Positions 6,101 through 13,537 of a DNA stretch of 13,537 bases are shown in pieces (the stretch's first letter is position 1; every line of letters begins with the position of its first letter). The stretch covers positions 1 through 13,537 of the forward strand of contig CAYLRE010000112.1 in assembly GCA_964385715.1 (NCBI GenBank). Reading direction: 5' to 3'. The notes under the pieces were generated by a model. The model was not told the DNA's origin, did no database searches, and saw only the letters and a program-made list of their open reading frames with translations. This DNA comes from MB-PLM-2 sp964385715. GTDB lineage: Bacteria > Planctomycetota > Planctomycetia > Pirellulales > UBA7805. A program made the translations under genes and the position numbers.

Positions 6101-7438
6101 ATGTTCATACGTACCTGCCTGCTTCTCTTGGTCACGCCGGTGTTTCCCTCGTTTGCCCTGGTGTCGCAGCCGGTTTGGGCGGCGGCGGTCTTGAAGGCAG
6201 GGGCGAGCCGTCGGGATATCTCATTTCCCGAGTTGCTCGCCGGGGCCAAGGTGCACGACCCGCTCTTCGCCCGAGTGCTCGTCCTGGATGACGGTCAGCA
6301 TCGTGCCGCCATCGTTTGTGTCGACTTGCTCCGCCCCTGGTTCGAAGAGGTCCGCGAGAAGATTCGCTCCGAACTCGGTTGCACGCTAGTGCTGGTGAAC
6401 TGCTCGCATACCCATGCGGACGGCCATCGCCAGCACAACTCAAAATGGCGCAGGGCCGTTGGCGAACAGATCTTTGCGGCGGCGAAAGAGGCGGTGGAGC
6501 AGCTCGTGCCCGTCACCCTGCACAGCGGCCGCGCTCCCGCTGCGATTGGACACAACCGGTATGGCAAGGCATTCACTCAGGACGTCGTTCCCTGGGTCAA
6601 TGTACTCGAAGCCCGCGCGGCCGACGGCCGCAAGATTGCTGTGTTGTTCGAACACCCGGCTCATCCGGTGCTGACGATGGATGCGCCTGGCGGGCTGAGC
6701 GCTGACTTTCCAGGCTACGCCGTGGCGAGGATTGAGAAGCAGCTCGGCGACGGCGTGGTTGCGATGTTCGCCAATGGATGCGCCGGCAACGCCAATGCCC
6801 GCCCGGTTTACGGAGTCAAAAGCGGCTGGTACGACAACGCCGCGCGCGAAGGAAATAAGTTGGGCGACGCGGTGCTCGTCGCACTCGATAAGAGTACTGA
6901 AATCAAAGCAAGATCATTCACCACCCGGACCAAGAAGATACTTTTGCCGCTGAGAACGCCGACGTTGAAAGAATGGGCTTTGCAGATGGCACGGTTGGAG
7001 GAGGCCAATCCAGGGGACGTTGCCATGTTGCAGTCGCAACTCCAGCTGCCGAAGAAGATCGATCCGAATAATCCGCCCGGCTTGGAGATGGAGATCAACG
7101 CGTTAATGTTCGGTCGCGAGTGGTGTTTGGTAACGACCGGTGGGGAGCCGTTCACGGAGTACGAGTTGTGGATCGACGCGGTCGCGCCTTTCGACCGTAC
7201 AATGGTCTTCGGCTACACGAACGATGTGGCCAAGCCGAAGGAAAAGCACTACAGCTCGTATCTGCTGACGGACCGTGCTTTGGCGTTGTCGATTAAGCAC
7301 CCGGCTCAGGCCAGTCGATTCTGCCGCGATGCCCACCGTATGCACTACGCCACAACGCACGAAGACGTTCGCTTGCCCTATGCTGTCGGTCTGGAGGGCG
7401 CGATCAAACGCGGCATCCATTCGCTGTGGGGCGAATAG
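6101..7438 (+). CDS. Exported neutral/alkaline ceramidase-fold hydrolase (N-terminal domain family)
   Basis: A 445-residue protein from the ATG at 6101 (MFIRTCLLLL), with a Sec signal peptide cleaved near residue 28. It follows the neutral/alkaline non-lysosomal ceramidase N-terminal pattern: an early KAGASRRDISFP, SHTHADG (102-108), EHPAHPV (184-190), SADFPGYAVARIE (200-212), MFANGCAGNANA (222-233) and TTGGEPFTEYELW (345-357) followed by VFGYTND (369-375). His103/His105, His188 and Glu349 are plausible zinc or catalytic residues. Known bacterial ceramidases are longer and carry a C-terminal Ig-like domain, absent here. The loop that normally holds the nucleophilic Ser (GDVSPN) reads GNANAR, so the classic ceramidase reaction is doubtful; a related zinc amidohydrolase is more likely. 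It is the first of three co-directional enzyme genes, 90 bases before the sulfatase gene. Confidence 0.83.
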   Translation: MFIRTCLLLLVTPVFPSFALVSQPVWAAAVLKAGASRRDISFPELLAGAKVHDPLFARVLVLDDGQHRAAIVCVDLLRPWFEEVREKIRSELGCTLVLVNCSHTHADGHRQHNSKWRRAVGEQIFAAAKEAVEQLVPVTLHSGRAPAAIGHNRYGKAFTQDVVPWVNVLEARAADGRKIAVLFEHPAHPVLTMDAPGGLSADFPGYAVARIEKQLGDGVVAMFANGCAGNANARPVYGVKSGWYDNAAREGNKLGDAVLVALDKSTEIKARSFTTRTKKILLPLRTPTLKEWALQMARLEEANPGDVAMLQSQLQLPKKIDPNNPPGLEMEINALMFGREWCLVTTGGEPFTEYELWIDAVAPFDRTMVFGYTNDVAKPKEKHYSSYLLTDRALALSIKHPAQASRFCRDAHRMHYATTHEDVRLPYAVGLEGAIKRGIHSLWGE

Positions 7439-7528
7439 GCTGTGAACGCTGATCGTTTTGTTTGTTATGCTGTTGTCGGCTTAAGACGAATCATGACGCG
7501 AAGGAACGATTACCAAGAAGTAGCTCCC

Positions 7529-9190
7529 ATGAAACAGCCCCATTTTTATTTGCCTGTTCTCGCCCACCCAGGCGTTCTCGCCAGCCTGTTGCTGCTGACA
7601 TTTTGTGCCGCCGCAGTCGCCGAGGAGGCTGGCCAGCCGCCGGCAAACCAGCCCAACATCGTCATCATCATGGCCGACGATATGGGCTTTTCCGACATCG
7701 GCTGCTACGGTGGGGAGATCAAGACGCCGAACCTCGACCGGCTTGCAGGCGGCGGATTGAGATTCACTCACTTTTACAACACGGGCCGTTGTTGTCCGAC
7801 GAGGGCCAGTTTGTTGACGGGGCTTTATCCGCATCAGACTGGCATGGGCAACATGGTCCGCGACCAGAATCTGTTGGGCTATCGCGGTCAATTGAATCGC
7901 GATTGCGTGACCATGGCCGAAGTGCTGGGGGCTGCTGGCTACTTCACCGCCGGGACCGGGAAGTGGCATCTCACTCCTTTCGATAATCCCAAGGATCCGG
8001 CTGCCAATCGAGACTCGTGGCCGATGCAGCGAGGTTTTCAAAAGTACTTTGGGACGTTGCCCGGCGGAGGCAATTACTTCGACCCCCACGGACTCGTTCG
8101 CGGTAACGAACCGGCCACCGCTGGCGATGATTTCTACTACACCGATGCGATCAGTGACGAAGCGGCCAAGTATGCCCGCCAAGCGGCCGCGGCGAAGCAA
8201 CCGTTGTTTCTTTATGTTGCCTACACGGCGCCCCACTGGCCGCTACATGCTTTGGAAGAAGACATTGCTCGTTATCGAACAATCTACGCCCAGGGCTGGG
8301 ACGAGTTACGCAAACAACGTCATCGGCGGATGATCGATCGCGGGTTGGTGGAAGAGCGTTGGAAGCTGAGTCCGCGTGATCATCGTGTGCCCGCCTGGGA
8401 AGACGCGCCGAATCGCGAGTGGCAGATCGAACGCATGTCGGTTTACGCGGCGCAGATCGATCGCATGGATCAAGGCATCGGGCGGATTCTCGAAGCACTA
8501 CGCGAAGCCGGTCAGCTCGATAACACACTGCTGCTGTTTTTGGCCGACAACGGTGGTTGTTCTGAAATCATCGCCCCACGAAAGGTGTCAGCAGGTCGTC
8601 CGGAGGCGAAGTACGGCAATCTTGAGAATGTTATGCCTGGTGGCGCTGAGACGTTTTCTAGTTACGGGATTGGTTGGGCGAATCTTTCGAACACGCCGTT
8701 TCGCAAGTACAAGACCTTACAGTTTGAAGGCGGGCTGGCGTCACCGCTGATCGTACATTGGCCGGCCAAGATCGACGCCAAGCGAAACAACACACTGGTT
8801 CACGATCGGGCACATCTGATCGACCTAATGGCGACCGCCGTGGATGTCTCGGGTGCCAGCTATCCAAAGAAGTTTGCAGGGCGAGCGATCCAGCCGCTCG
8901 AAGGCCAGAGTCTTGTGCCGGCTTTTGATGGAGAAGAGATCGAACGCGAGGGCCCACTCTTCTTCGAGCACATCGGACATCGGGCCGTTCGCCAGGAGCG
9001 ATGGAAGCTTGTCTGCCGCGGTCCGTATGCGAAGTGGGAGCTCTACGACATGCTGGCCGATCGCACGGAGTTGAACGATCTGGCCGACGAACAGCCGCAG
9101 CGAGTTCGGCAGATGGAAGCCCAATGGAACGCCTGGGCCAAGCGGGCACGCGTGAAGCCTTGGCCGCATACGCCGGGGCGAGATGACTGA
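7529..9190 (+). CDS. Exported sulfatase (arylsulfatase family, type I with formylglycine motif)
   Basis: A 553-residue protein hydrolysing sulfate esters, probably in the periplasm. The start at 7529 (MKQPHFYLP) gives a clean signal peptide with cleavage near residue 31; an in-frame GTG at 7442 and ATG at 7493 would add a non-signal-like extension. Motifs: IIMADDMGFSDIG (46-58) with metal ligands Asp50 and Asp51; the formylglycine motif CCPTRASLLTG (88-98), where Cys88 would be converted to formylglycine; GKWH (144-147); APHWPLH (234-240); LADNGG (338-343) with Asp340 and Asn341; and the family's C-terminal WKLVCRGPYAKWELYDM (492-508). All core catalytic positions look intact. The Cys form needs a formylglycine-generating enzyme or anSME encoded elsewhere. 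Neighbours are a ceramidase-fold gene and a GH2 gene, which suggests a sulfated sugar-containing substrate, but the specific ester cannot be read from the sequence. Confidence 0.93.
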   Translation: MKQPHFYLPVLAHPGVLASLLLLTFCAAAVAEEAGQPPANQPNIVIIMADDMGFSDIGCYGGEIKTPNLDRLAGGGLRFTHFYNTGRCCPTRASLLTGLYPHQTGMGNMVRDQNLLGYRGQLNRDCVTMAEVLGAAGYFTAGTGKWHLTPFDNPKDPAANRDSWPMQRGFQKYFGTLPGGGNYFDPHGLVRGNEPATAGDDFYYTDAISDEAAKYARQAAAAKQPLFLYVAYTAPHWPLHALEEDIARYRTIYAQGWDELRKQRHRRMIDRGLVEERWKLSPRDHRVPAWEDAPNREWQIERMSVYAAQIDRMDQGIGRILEALREAGQLDNTLLLFLADNGGCSEIIAPRKVSAGRPEAKYGNLENVMPGGAETFSSYGIGWANLSNTPFRKYKTLQFEGGLASPLIVHWPAKIDAKRNNTLVHDRAHLIDLMATAVDVSGASYPKKFAGRAIQPLEGQSLVPAFDGEEIEREGPLFFEHIGHRAVRQERWKLVCRGPYAKWELYDMLADRTELNDLADEQPQRVRQMEAQWNAWAKRARVKPWPHTPGRDD

Positions 9191-9296
9191 CGCGGGCGGG
9201 GCCTGTCCGGTGAAGCTATCACAACGCCGCGTTTAGCGGGTAGAGTATGTTTCTGGCACGCTCGTAGATCTCACCACAAGATCGACAACGAAACCG

Positions 9297-9302
9297 AAAG
9301 GA
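9297..9302 (+). promoter_or_regulatory. Ribosome binding site for the GTG start of the GH2 gene
   Basis: AAAGGA lies 9 bases before the GTG at 9312. It supports this non-ATG start, which directly opens a signal peptide. Confidence 0.6.
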
Positions 9303-9311
9303 CCACCCGCC

Positions 9312-11210
9312 GTGAGCTCCACAACAAGTACTAGATGGTCGTTATGGTTCCTGCTGCTGGCCGCTATTTCTCTAGCGACGCTATCACTTGGTCCCGCTCG
9401 TGCGGAAGACGATTCGGCCGCGACTGAAGTAACCGCGGCAGAGTATTCCGCGTCAGCGGAAGCGAAGCAGAAGAAGCACAGCCTCTCTTGGAAACGCCAG
9501 CCCAAGCTCGTTTCTCGCTGGGTGGAGGAACTGTCGCTCGAAACACCGCTACCCGAGTATCCCCGCCCACAGATGGTCCGCAGCGACTGGCTCAATCTCA
9601 ACGGCGAGTGGGAGTTTTTGGGCGATGGTCCCCAGCCTCCGGAGTTGCCCCAAGAGTTTACCGAGAAAGCGTTGGTCCCTTCGGCGACCCAGGCCGTGAC
9701 CAGTTGCCTGGAAAAAGAGTGGCATCGTGGTTGGTATCGCAAGACGGTCGACATCCCGGCCGCCTGGAGCGGTAAGACGGTGCTGCTCAATTTTGAAGCG
9801 GTCGGTGGTCTGGCAACGGTCTACTTCAACTCCAAGGAACTCGGTAAGAACTCCGGCTCGTTCAAGCGGTTCACGTTCGAGTTGCCCAGTGACGCGGCCG
9901 GCAAGACGGGTGAGATCGTTGTCCACTTCGACGACACCGATCCACGTATCCCGCGCGGTAAGCCTGACCACGTTTCGGGTATTTGGCAAACCGTTTGGTT
10001 GGAGCCGGTCTCGGCGCGATACATTTACTCTTTTCAGCTGATGCCGAATATTGACAGCGGCACGCTTGCCATCACCGCGGACACGGAAGACGGTACCGGA
10101 TTTCTCACGGTTGTTGCCACGGCGAGTGTGGATGGCAAGCCGATTGCCACGTCGTCGGGCGAAGCGGACGTCGAGTTCTTTATGCTGGACATTCCCGATC
10201 ATAGACTTTGGAGCCCGGAAGATCCCTTTCTCTACGATCTTGTGCTGGAGCTTAAGGATGGTGACAAGGTCGTCGACCGGGTCGAGAGCTACTTCGGCAT
10301 GCGGGAGATTTCGACCGGTGAAGTGAACGGCCAACCGCGGATCTTCCTCAACAACAAGGTCTACTATCAGGCTGGCCTGCTCGATCAAGGAACCTGGCCC
10401 GACAGTTTTTATACGCCGCCCTCGGACAAGTGCCTGAAGTGGGAAGTCGAAACGGCCAAGAAGCTTGGTTTCAATTGTCTCCGCAAGCATGTGAAGATCG
10501 AATCGGCTCGCTGGTACTACTGGTGCGACAAAGTCGGCATGCTCGTCTGGCAAGACATGCCGTGTCAGATGTACTTCAACGAACGGGTGCAGAAGACGGA
10601 AGAGGACAAGCAGTTTGCCCGCGATGACCTGCAGGCGATGATCAAGCAGTACTACAATCACCCCTCGATCATCAGCTGGGTGATCTTCAACGAGACGTGG
10701 GGGCAGTTCGAGCCGAAGGACATGACGCTGCGGGCCAAGAGGCTCGACAAGACGCGGCTGATCAACGCCACGAGTCACATCTGGGCCAACAAGCAGGGCC
10801 GCCGCCGCTACACGGTCGACTACTTCGACGAGCACTGCTACGAGCGGTTCTTGCACTTCTACGACTACGACATGCATCTCCCTTCCACGCTCGGCGAGTT
10901 TGGCGGGATTGGCTACCTGGTGAAGGAGAACACCGAAGAGCACGAGAAGTATCGCGGCTACGGCCCCGACGCCAACTCACCGGAAGAACTACTGGCGATG
11001 TACCAGAACCTGGTCGAACAGGCCTGCAAGATGCGCGACAACGAGAACAATCTTTGTGCGATCATCTACACGGAGCTGACCGACTTCTACCACGAGATTA
11101 ACGGTTTCATCACCTTCGACCGCAAGCACATCAAGGTCGACGCCGAGAAGCTGCGCGAGATCAACATGCTCTACCGCGACCCAAAGCAGCCGTATGGAAA
11201 GAAGGAGTAG
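9312..11210 (+). CDS. Exported glycoside hydrolase family 2 enzyme
   Basis: A 632-residue protein starting at GTG 9312 (MSSTTSTRWSLW), with a signal peptide cleaved near residue 31 (ARA). GH2 architecture is visible: a jelly-roll sugar-binding domain (about 83-235; DWLNLNGEWEF, GWYRKTVDIP, HVSGIWQTVWLEP), an Ig-like domain (about 236-340) and a TIM barrel (about 341-620). The barrel shows GFNCLRKHVKIESARWYYWC (386-405), LVWQDMP (411-417), the acid/base Asn460-Glu461 in VIFNETWG, and the nucleophile Glu529 in STLGEFGG. The retaining mechanism therefore looks intact. GH2 covers beta-galactosidases, beta-glucuronidases, beta-mannosidases and others; I cannot choose among them by eye. It lies 121 bases after the sulfatase gene and ends 18 bases from the convergent porin gene. 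A likely role is trimming a desulfated glycan or glycoconjugate. Confidence 0.93.
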   Translation: MSSTTSTRWSLWFLLLAAISLATLSLGPARAEDDSAATEVTAAEYSASAEAKQKKHSLSWKRQPKLVSRWVEELSLETPLPEYPRPQMVRSDWLNLNGEWEFLGDGPQPPELPQEFTEKALVPSATQAVTSCLEKEWHRGWYRKTVDIPAAWSGKTVLLNFEAVGGLATVYFNSKELGKNSGSFKRFTFELPSDAAGKTGEIVVHFDDTDPRIPRGKPDHVSGIWQTVWLEPVSARYIYSFQLMPNIDSGTLAITADTEDGTGFLTVVATASVDGKPIATSSGEADVEFFMLDIPDHRLWSPEDPFLYDLVLELKDGDKVVDRVESYFGMREISTGEVNGQPRIFLNNKVYYQAGLLDQGTWPDSFYTPPSDKCLKWEVETAKKLGFNCLRKHVKIESARWYYWCDKVGMLVWQDMPCQMYFNERVQKTEEDKQFARDDLQAMIKQYYNHPSIISWVIFNETWGQFEPKDMTLRAKRLDKTRLINATSHIWANKQGRRRYTVDYFDEHCYERFLHFYDYDMHLPSTLGEFGGIGYLVKENTEEHEKYRGYGPDANSPEELLAMYQNLVEQACKMRDNENNLCAIIYTELTDFYHEINGFITFDRKHIKVDAEKLREINMLYRDPKQPYGKKE

Positions 11211-11228
11211 AGCGGGGGCAATGGCTCA

Positions 11229-12755
11229 CTAGAACGCGGCGTCGACCTGGGCACGAATCAGTACGCCGTCGTCGCCCAGCAGGATGTTGCTACTCGTGTT
11301 TTGCAGCGGGCTTCCGTCGAGCACGGTGGCGTCGAGCGAGACCTTCAGTTTAGACGTGTCGAGCGGCCACCAGTTGATGCCGGCCGCGTAGTCGGAAGAG
11401 TGGCCATAAAAGCCGTCGACCTGGGAATAACGGACGTTGAAGTCGAGTTTCTTGGGGACCAGAAATCGACCACCTTCGACATAGAAGCCTCGCTGGAAAA
11501 GTTCGTCCGTCGGCAACGCCCCATCGCCTTGGATATCCTTGATCCAGCGGAAGAATACCTCCGCATTGGCACTCCAACCGCGGTATTTCACGGCTGCGTC
11601 AACGCCGTAGAGGATGACGTCGAAGGAAGTGACCGTGACTGCGGGCGCCAGAGCACCGGTGGCGGTCAACTGGGTGCCGTCGGTTAGCCGCAAAAAGTCG
11701 CCCTCTCCGAGCGGCTGCCCCTGGGTCTGGTCTTGCGTGGGAGCGTAGACAAAGGAATGTCCGATCCGCAGCCGCGGGTCGCAAACGTAGTCCCAATCGA
11801 CAATCTGGCTGCCGAATTCGCCCCAGGGATCAAAGAAGTGTGAGCCAGCAACGGCCAGCTGATCGTCGGTCAGTACCTCTGGCAGATTGGCCGTGTTGTA
11901 GCCGTTGCCGAGCATGAAGCCGTACTCGCTACGCTCGCCCAATTTTCCGAAGGCAAACAGCCCCACGCTTCGGTCGGGGCGAAAGAAGTCGTTGGCCATG
12001 GGGCGGTCAACGAGTCGCGTATTGGCAGAAGAGAGAATCCATTGTCGGCTGGCGGGCACCTTACTCTTGCCCATCATCACCAACAGGTCTTCATTGAACT
12101 GCCAGCCCCACCAATAGTCGAAAAAGTCGACCCCGTGTCGCCCATCGGTGTCACCGTCGAGTTGCAGAAAGTACTTGAACCGAGGGTCGAGTGCGTAGCC
12201 AGTAAACTTGAGCCGGGCTCGCTCGATGTCGAACACGTTTCGATTCCGAACCGGAAAGGTCGTGCCCGCGTTGTCGGTGAACGTGTCCACATTCCGCACG
12301 AACGCATGATGGCGGAACTGAATGCGGCCGCCAATTTTCAGCTCATACGGATGCAAGTCGGGATTGATCGGCCGGATCACAAAGCCTTTGTCGTAGTCGA
12401 CGTAGAAGTTCAGCTTGTGCAGCGTGGGCGGATTGCCACCCTCACAGGGCGGGCACCAAGGCTGGTCGACCACTACCGGGAGTCGATACATGTTGGGACC
12501 GCAGTAGCAGTTCGGGTAGGCGGACTCCGGAAGCGGCCCGTATTGAACCGGCTGCTGGTCGAGCCGCGTGCGCAGTGCTTGAATCTCGGCCGCTTGGGCA
12601 TCAAGTCGAGCGCGCAGTTCGGCAAGGCCTTCCGGTTGCCAGGCTGCCGGCTGCGGAGCGACTGATTGCCAGGTGGCCTGCGCGGCGACTTCGACCTGTG
12701 GAAGGCAACAAACCAGAACGGTGAATGCCGTTAGAAATAGTGATCGTACCGACAT
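11229..12755 (-). CDS. OprO/OprP-like outer-membrane porin
   Basis: A 508-residue protein from the ATG at 12753-12755 (MSVRSLFLTAF). A TTG 10 codons upstream is in frame, but neither start has a clear Shine-Dalgarno; the ATG gives the better signal peptide (about 1-26). Next comes a short coiled-coil stretch (about 44-67; LAELRARLDAQAAEIQALRT), as in many planctomycete porins, then a Cys cluster (C83, C85, C101, C104), then a beta-barrel typical of phosphate-selective porin O/P: KIGGRIQFRHHAF, ERARLKFTGYALDPRFKYFL, LLVMMGKSKVPASRQW, DRSVGLFAFGKLGER. It ends in Phe, the usual terminal residue for barrel assembly. The O/P fold is seen; phosphate specificity is not implied. It is convergent with the GH2 gene and follows the DUF1214 gene on the same strand after a 286-base gap. 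Confidence 0.85.
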   Translation of the reverse strand: MSVRSLFLTAFTVLVCCLPQVEVAAQATWQSVAPQPAAWQPEGLAELRARLDAQAAEIQALRTRLDQQPVQYGPLPESAYPNCYCGPNMYRLPVVVDQPWCPPCEGGNPPTLHKLNFYVDYDKGFVIRPINPDLHPYELKIGGRIQFRHHAFVRNVDTFTDNAGTTFPVRNRNVFDIERARLKFTGYALDPRFKYFLQLDGDTDGRHGVDFFDYWWGWQFNEDLLVMMGKSKVPASRQWILSSANTRLVDRPMANDFFRPDRSVGLFAFGKLGERSEYGFMLGNGYNTANLPEVLTDDQLAVAGSHFFDPWGEFGSQIVDWDYVCDPRLRIGHSFVYAPTQDQTQGQPLGEGDFLRLTDGTQLTATGALAPAVTVTSFDVILYGVDAAVKYRGWSANAEVFFRWIKDIQGDGALPTDELFQRGFYVEGGRFLVPKKLDFNVRYSQVDGFYGHSSDYAAGINWWPLDTSKLKVSLDATVLDGSPLQNTSSNILLGDDGVLIRAQVDAAF

Positions 12756-12904
12756 TCGCAGCAGCCCAAAGAAACAAGAACGCAAAGAAAGCAGGATGCC
12801 TCACTCGACGGACGAGTAAGGGCAGGGAGGGCGGCCATTCGATCAGTGCGATCGGTACAGCACGTCTGGCGCCCCAATATTGGATCGAGCGTTGCAAAGC
12901 TGAG

Positions 12905-12929
12905 AATCGACACAATCTGCATGTCGATT
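12905..12929. repeat. 25-bp dyad upstream of the porin gene
   Basis: AATCGACA (12905-12912) and TGTCGATT (12922-12929) are perfect 8-base inverted arms around a 9-base centre. The dyad lies about 150 bases upstream of the porin start. On the plus strand three further T residues follow, so a weak terminator is an alternative reading, though no plus-strand gene is near enough to need one. Confidence 0.45.
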
Positions 12930-13041
12930 TTTGAAGAAACGACCGACAGCCCCAATTTCCGGCAGAATCGGGCCAGTCGTTACAGCCGTTAAACTCGCAT
13001 CGGATTGGCGAGAGGCGTTAACGAGTGCGCTACTTCCAACA

Positions 13042-13537
13042 CTATTTCACCAATTCAACCTCTCCCACCTGCCACGATTTATCGAAGAACGATTGCAGAG
13101 GGCTGTAAAGACGTAGGATCACGAACCATCCCTTGGCGGGATCGGTCTGGATCCAATTGCCTCGGTCGACTCCGGCAGGCTTCTGGGGAGCGAAGTAGAT
13201 TGTCGTCGAGCCGTCATCGTTCCTACTCGCGGCGGGACTGGGGTAACTCTGGCTCCCGGCGCGAGGGTATTTTTGTGGTGTCTGCAGCATCGATCGTGAC
13301 TGATTGTCGTACACGGTGAATGACCAGAAGCGGGCTGCCGGAATATCCTTGGGGAGCACGACCTTATAGGTTTGGGAGCCATCGAAGGGCTTTCCCGTAG
13401 AGTCGACATTGGCAATCAGGTATTGGGAACCCACATTCGTCAGATACATACACATCGCAGGCGTGATGCCGGTCGCCGTGTAGAAGAACCCAGTGCGAGC
13501 GTGAATCTGGCGTGTTCCTTGATTGACGGACTGCTTA
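13042..13537 (-). CDS. DUF1254/DUF1214-type protein, C-terminal part; N-terminus outside window
   Basis: On the minus strand the frame is open from the right edge (13536) to a TAG at 13042-13044, giving 164 visible residues. An internal Met at 13455 is not the start, because the preceding codons continue the family pattern (ARTGFFYTATGITPAM). The remainder matches the DUF1214 domain: VGSQYLIANVDSTGKPFDG, VVLPKDIPAARFWSFTVYDN, GSTTIYFAPQKPAG, NWIQTDPAKGWFVILRLY, SPLQSFFDKSW, ending EVELVK. These proteins usually pair an N-terminal DUF1254 domain with DUF1214; the biochemical role is not established. The gene lies upstream of the porin gene on the same strand, but the 286-base gap and the dyad at 12905-12929 argue for separate promoters. 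Confidence 0.88.
   Translation of the reverse strand, partial: KQSVNQGTRQIHARTGFFYTATGITPAMCMYLTNVGSQYLIANVDSTGKPFDGSQTYKVVLPKDIPAARFWSFTVYDNQSRSMLQTPQKYPRAGSQSYPSPAASRNDDGSTTIYFAPQKPAGVDRGNWIQTDPAKGWFVILRLYSPLQSFFDKSWQVGEVELVK

Noticed and set aside
7481..8236. 251-codon minus-strand frame over the sulfatase gene
   Set aside because: Antisense shadow of the formylglycine-motif region of the sulfatase; no independent support.
9252..9268. TGGCACG before the GH2 gene as a sigma-54 -24 box
   Set aside because: The -24 half is perfect, but the bases at the -12 position read TAGA instead of TTGC, so the essential GC is missing.
9549..10943. Long open frame (464 codons) on the minus strand across the GH2 gene
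   Set aside because: It is antisense to a clear GH2 gene with intact catalytic motifs, shows no family pattern of its own, and is the kind of shadow frame that GC-rich codon use produces.
12874..12883. Short palindrome CCAATATTGG upstream of the porin gene
   Set aside because: A 10-base palindrome is expected by chance in a window of this size, and nothing else nearby supports a function.

Overview
The window looks like a chromosomal segment of a marine-type planctomycete (Pirellulales-like). The evidence is a giant secreted protein opening with a LEPR-XLL-type motif (LESRHLLA), a PEP-CTERM sorting protein, a CCPTR-type sulfatase, a ceramidase-fold hydrolase, a secreted GH2 glycosidase and an OprO/P-like porin. 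Base composition is moderately GC-rich throughout. Nothing suggests a phage, plasmid or CRISPR region; the only mobile DNA seen is a small IS3-family remnant.

Layout. (1) 1-4110, minus strand: one uninterrupted reading frame for a multi-domain subtilisin-like protease, at least 1370 residues, whose C-terminus runs off the left edge. (2) 4111-4941: a long non-coding interval. It holds three phased dyads of the form CTGTCCG-N4-CGGACAG followed by a near-consensus sigma-54 promoter, all upstream of (3) a PEP-CTERM protein gene at 4942-5499 on the plus strand. (4) About 5530-5730: the 5' end of an IS3-like element, minus strand, broken after 43 codons. (5) 5731-6100: a leader with a stable hairpin and a strong Rho-independent terminator ending 20 bases before the next start codon. 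(6) 6101-11210, plus strand: three genes for exported enzymes in a row, a neutral-ceramidase-fold protein, a sulfatase and a glycoside hydrolase family 2 enzyme. (7) 11229-12755, minus strand: an outer-membrane porin, convergent with the GH2 gene. (8) 13042-13537, minus strand: the C-terminal part of a DUF1254/DUF1214 protein, cut by the right edge.

How the parts may work together (inference). The plus-strand trio has the composition of a small catabolic cluster for a sulfated glycan or glycoconjugate: desulfation, glycosidic cleavage and a zinc amidohydrolase-like step, all exported. The ceramidase-fold protein appears to lack the serine nucleophile of true ceramidases, so its substrate is uncertain. 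The PEP-CTERM gene appears to be under sigma-54 control through an upstream activator array. This matches the known association of PEP-CTERM/exosortase systems with the PrsK/PrsR two-component, sigma-54-interacting regulators. That promoter and activator array is the most notable regulatory signal in the window.
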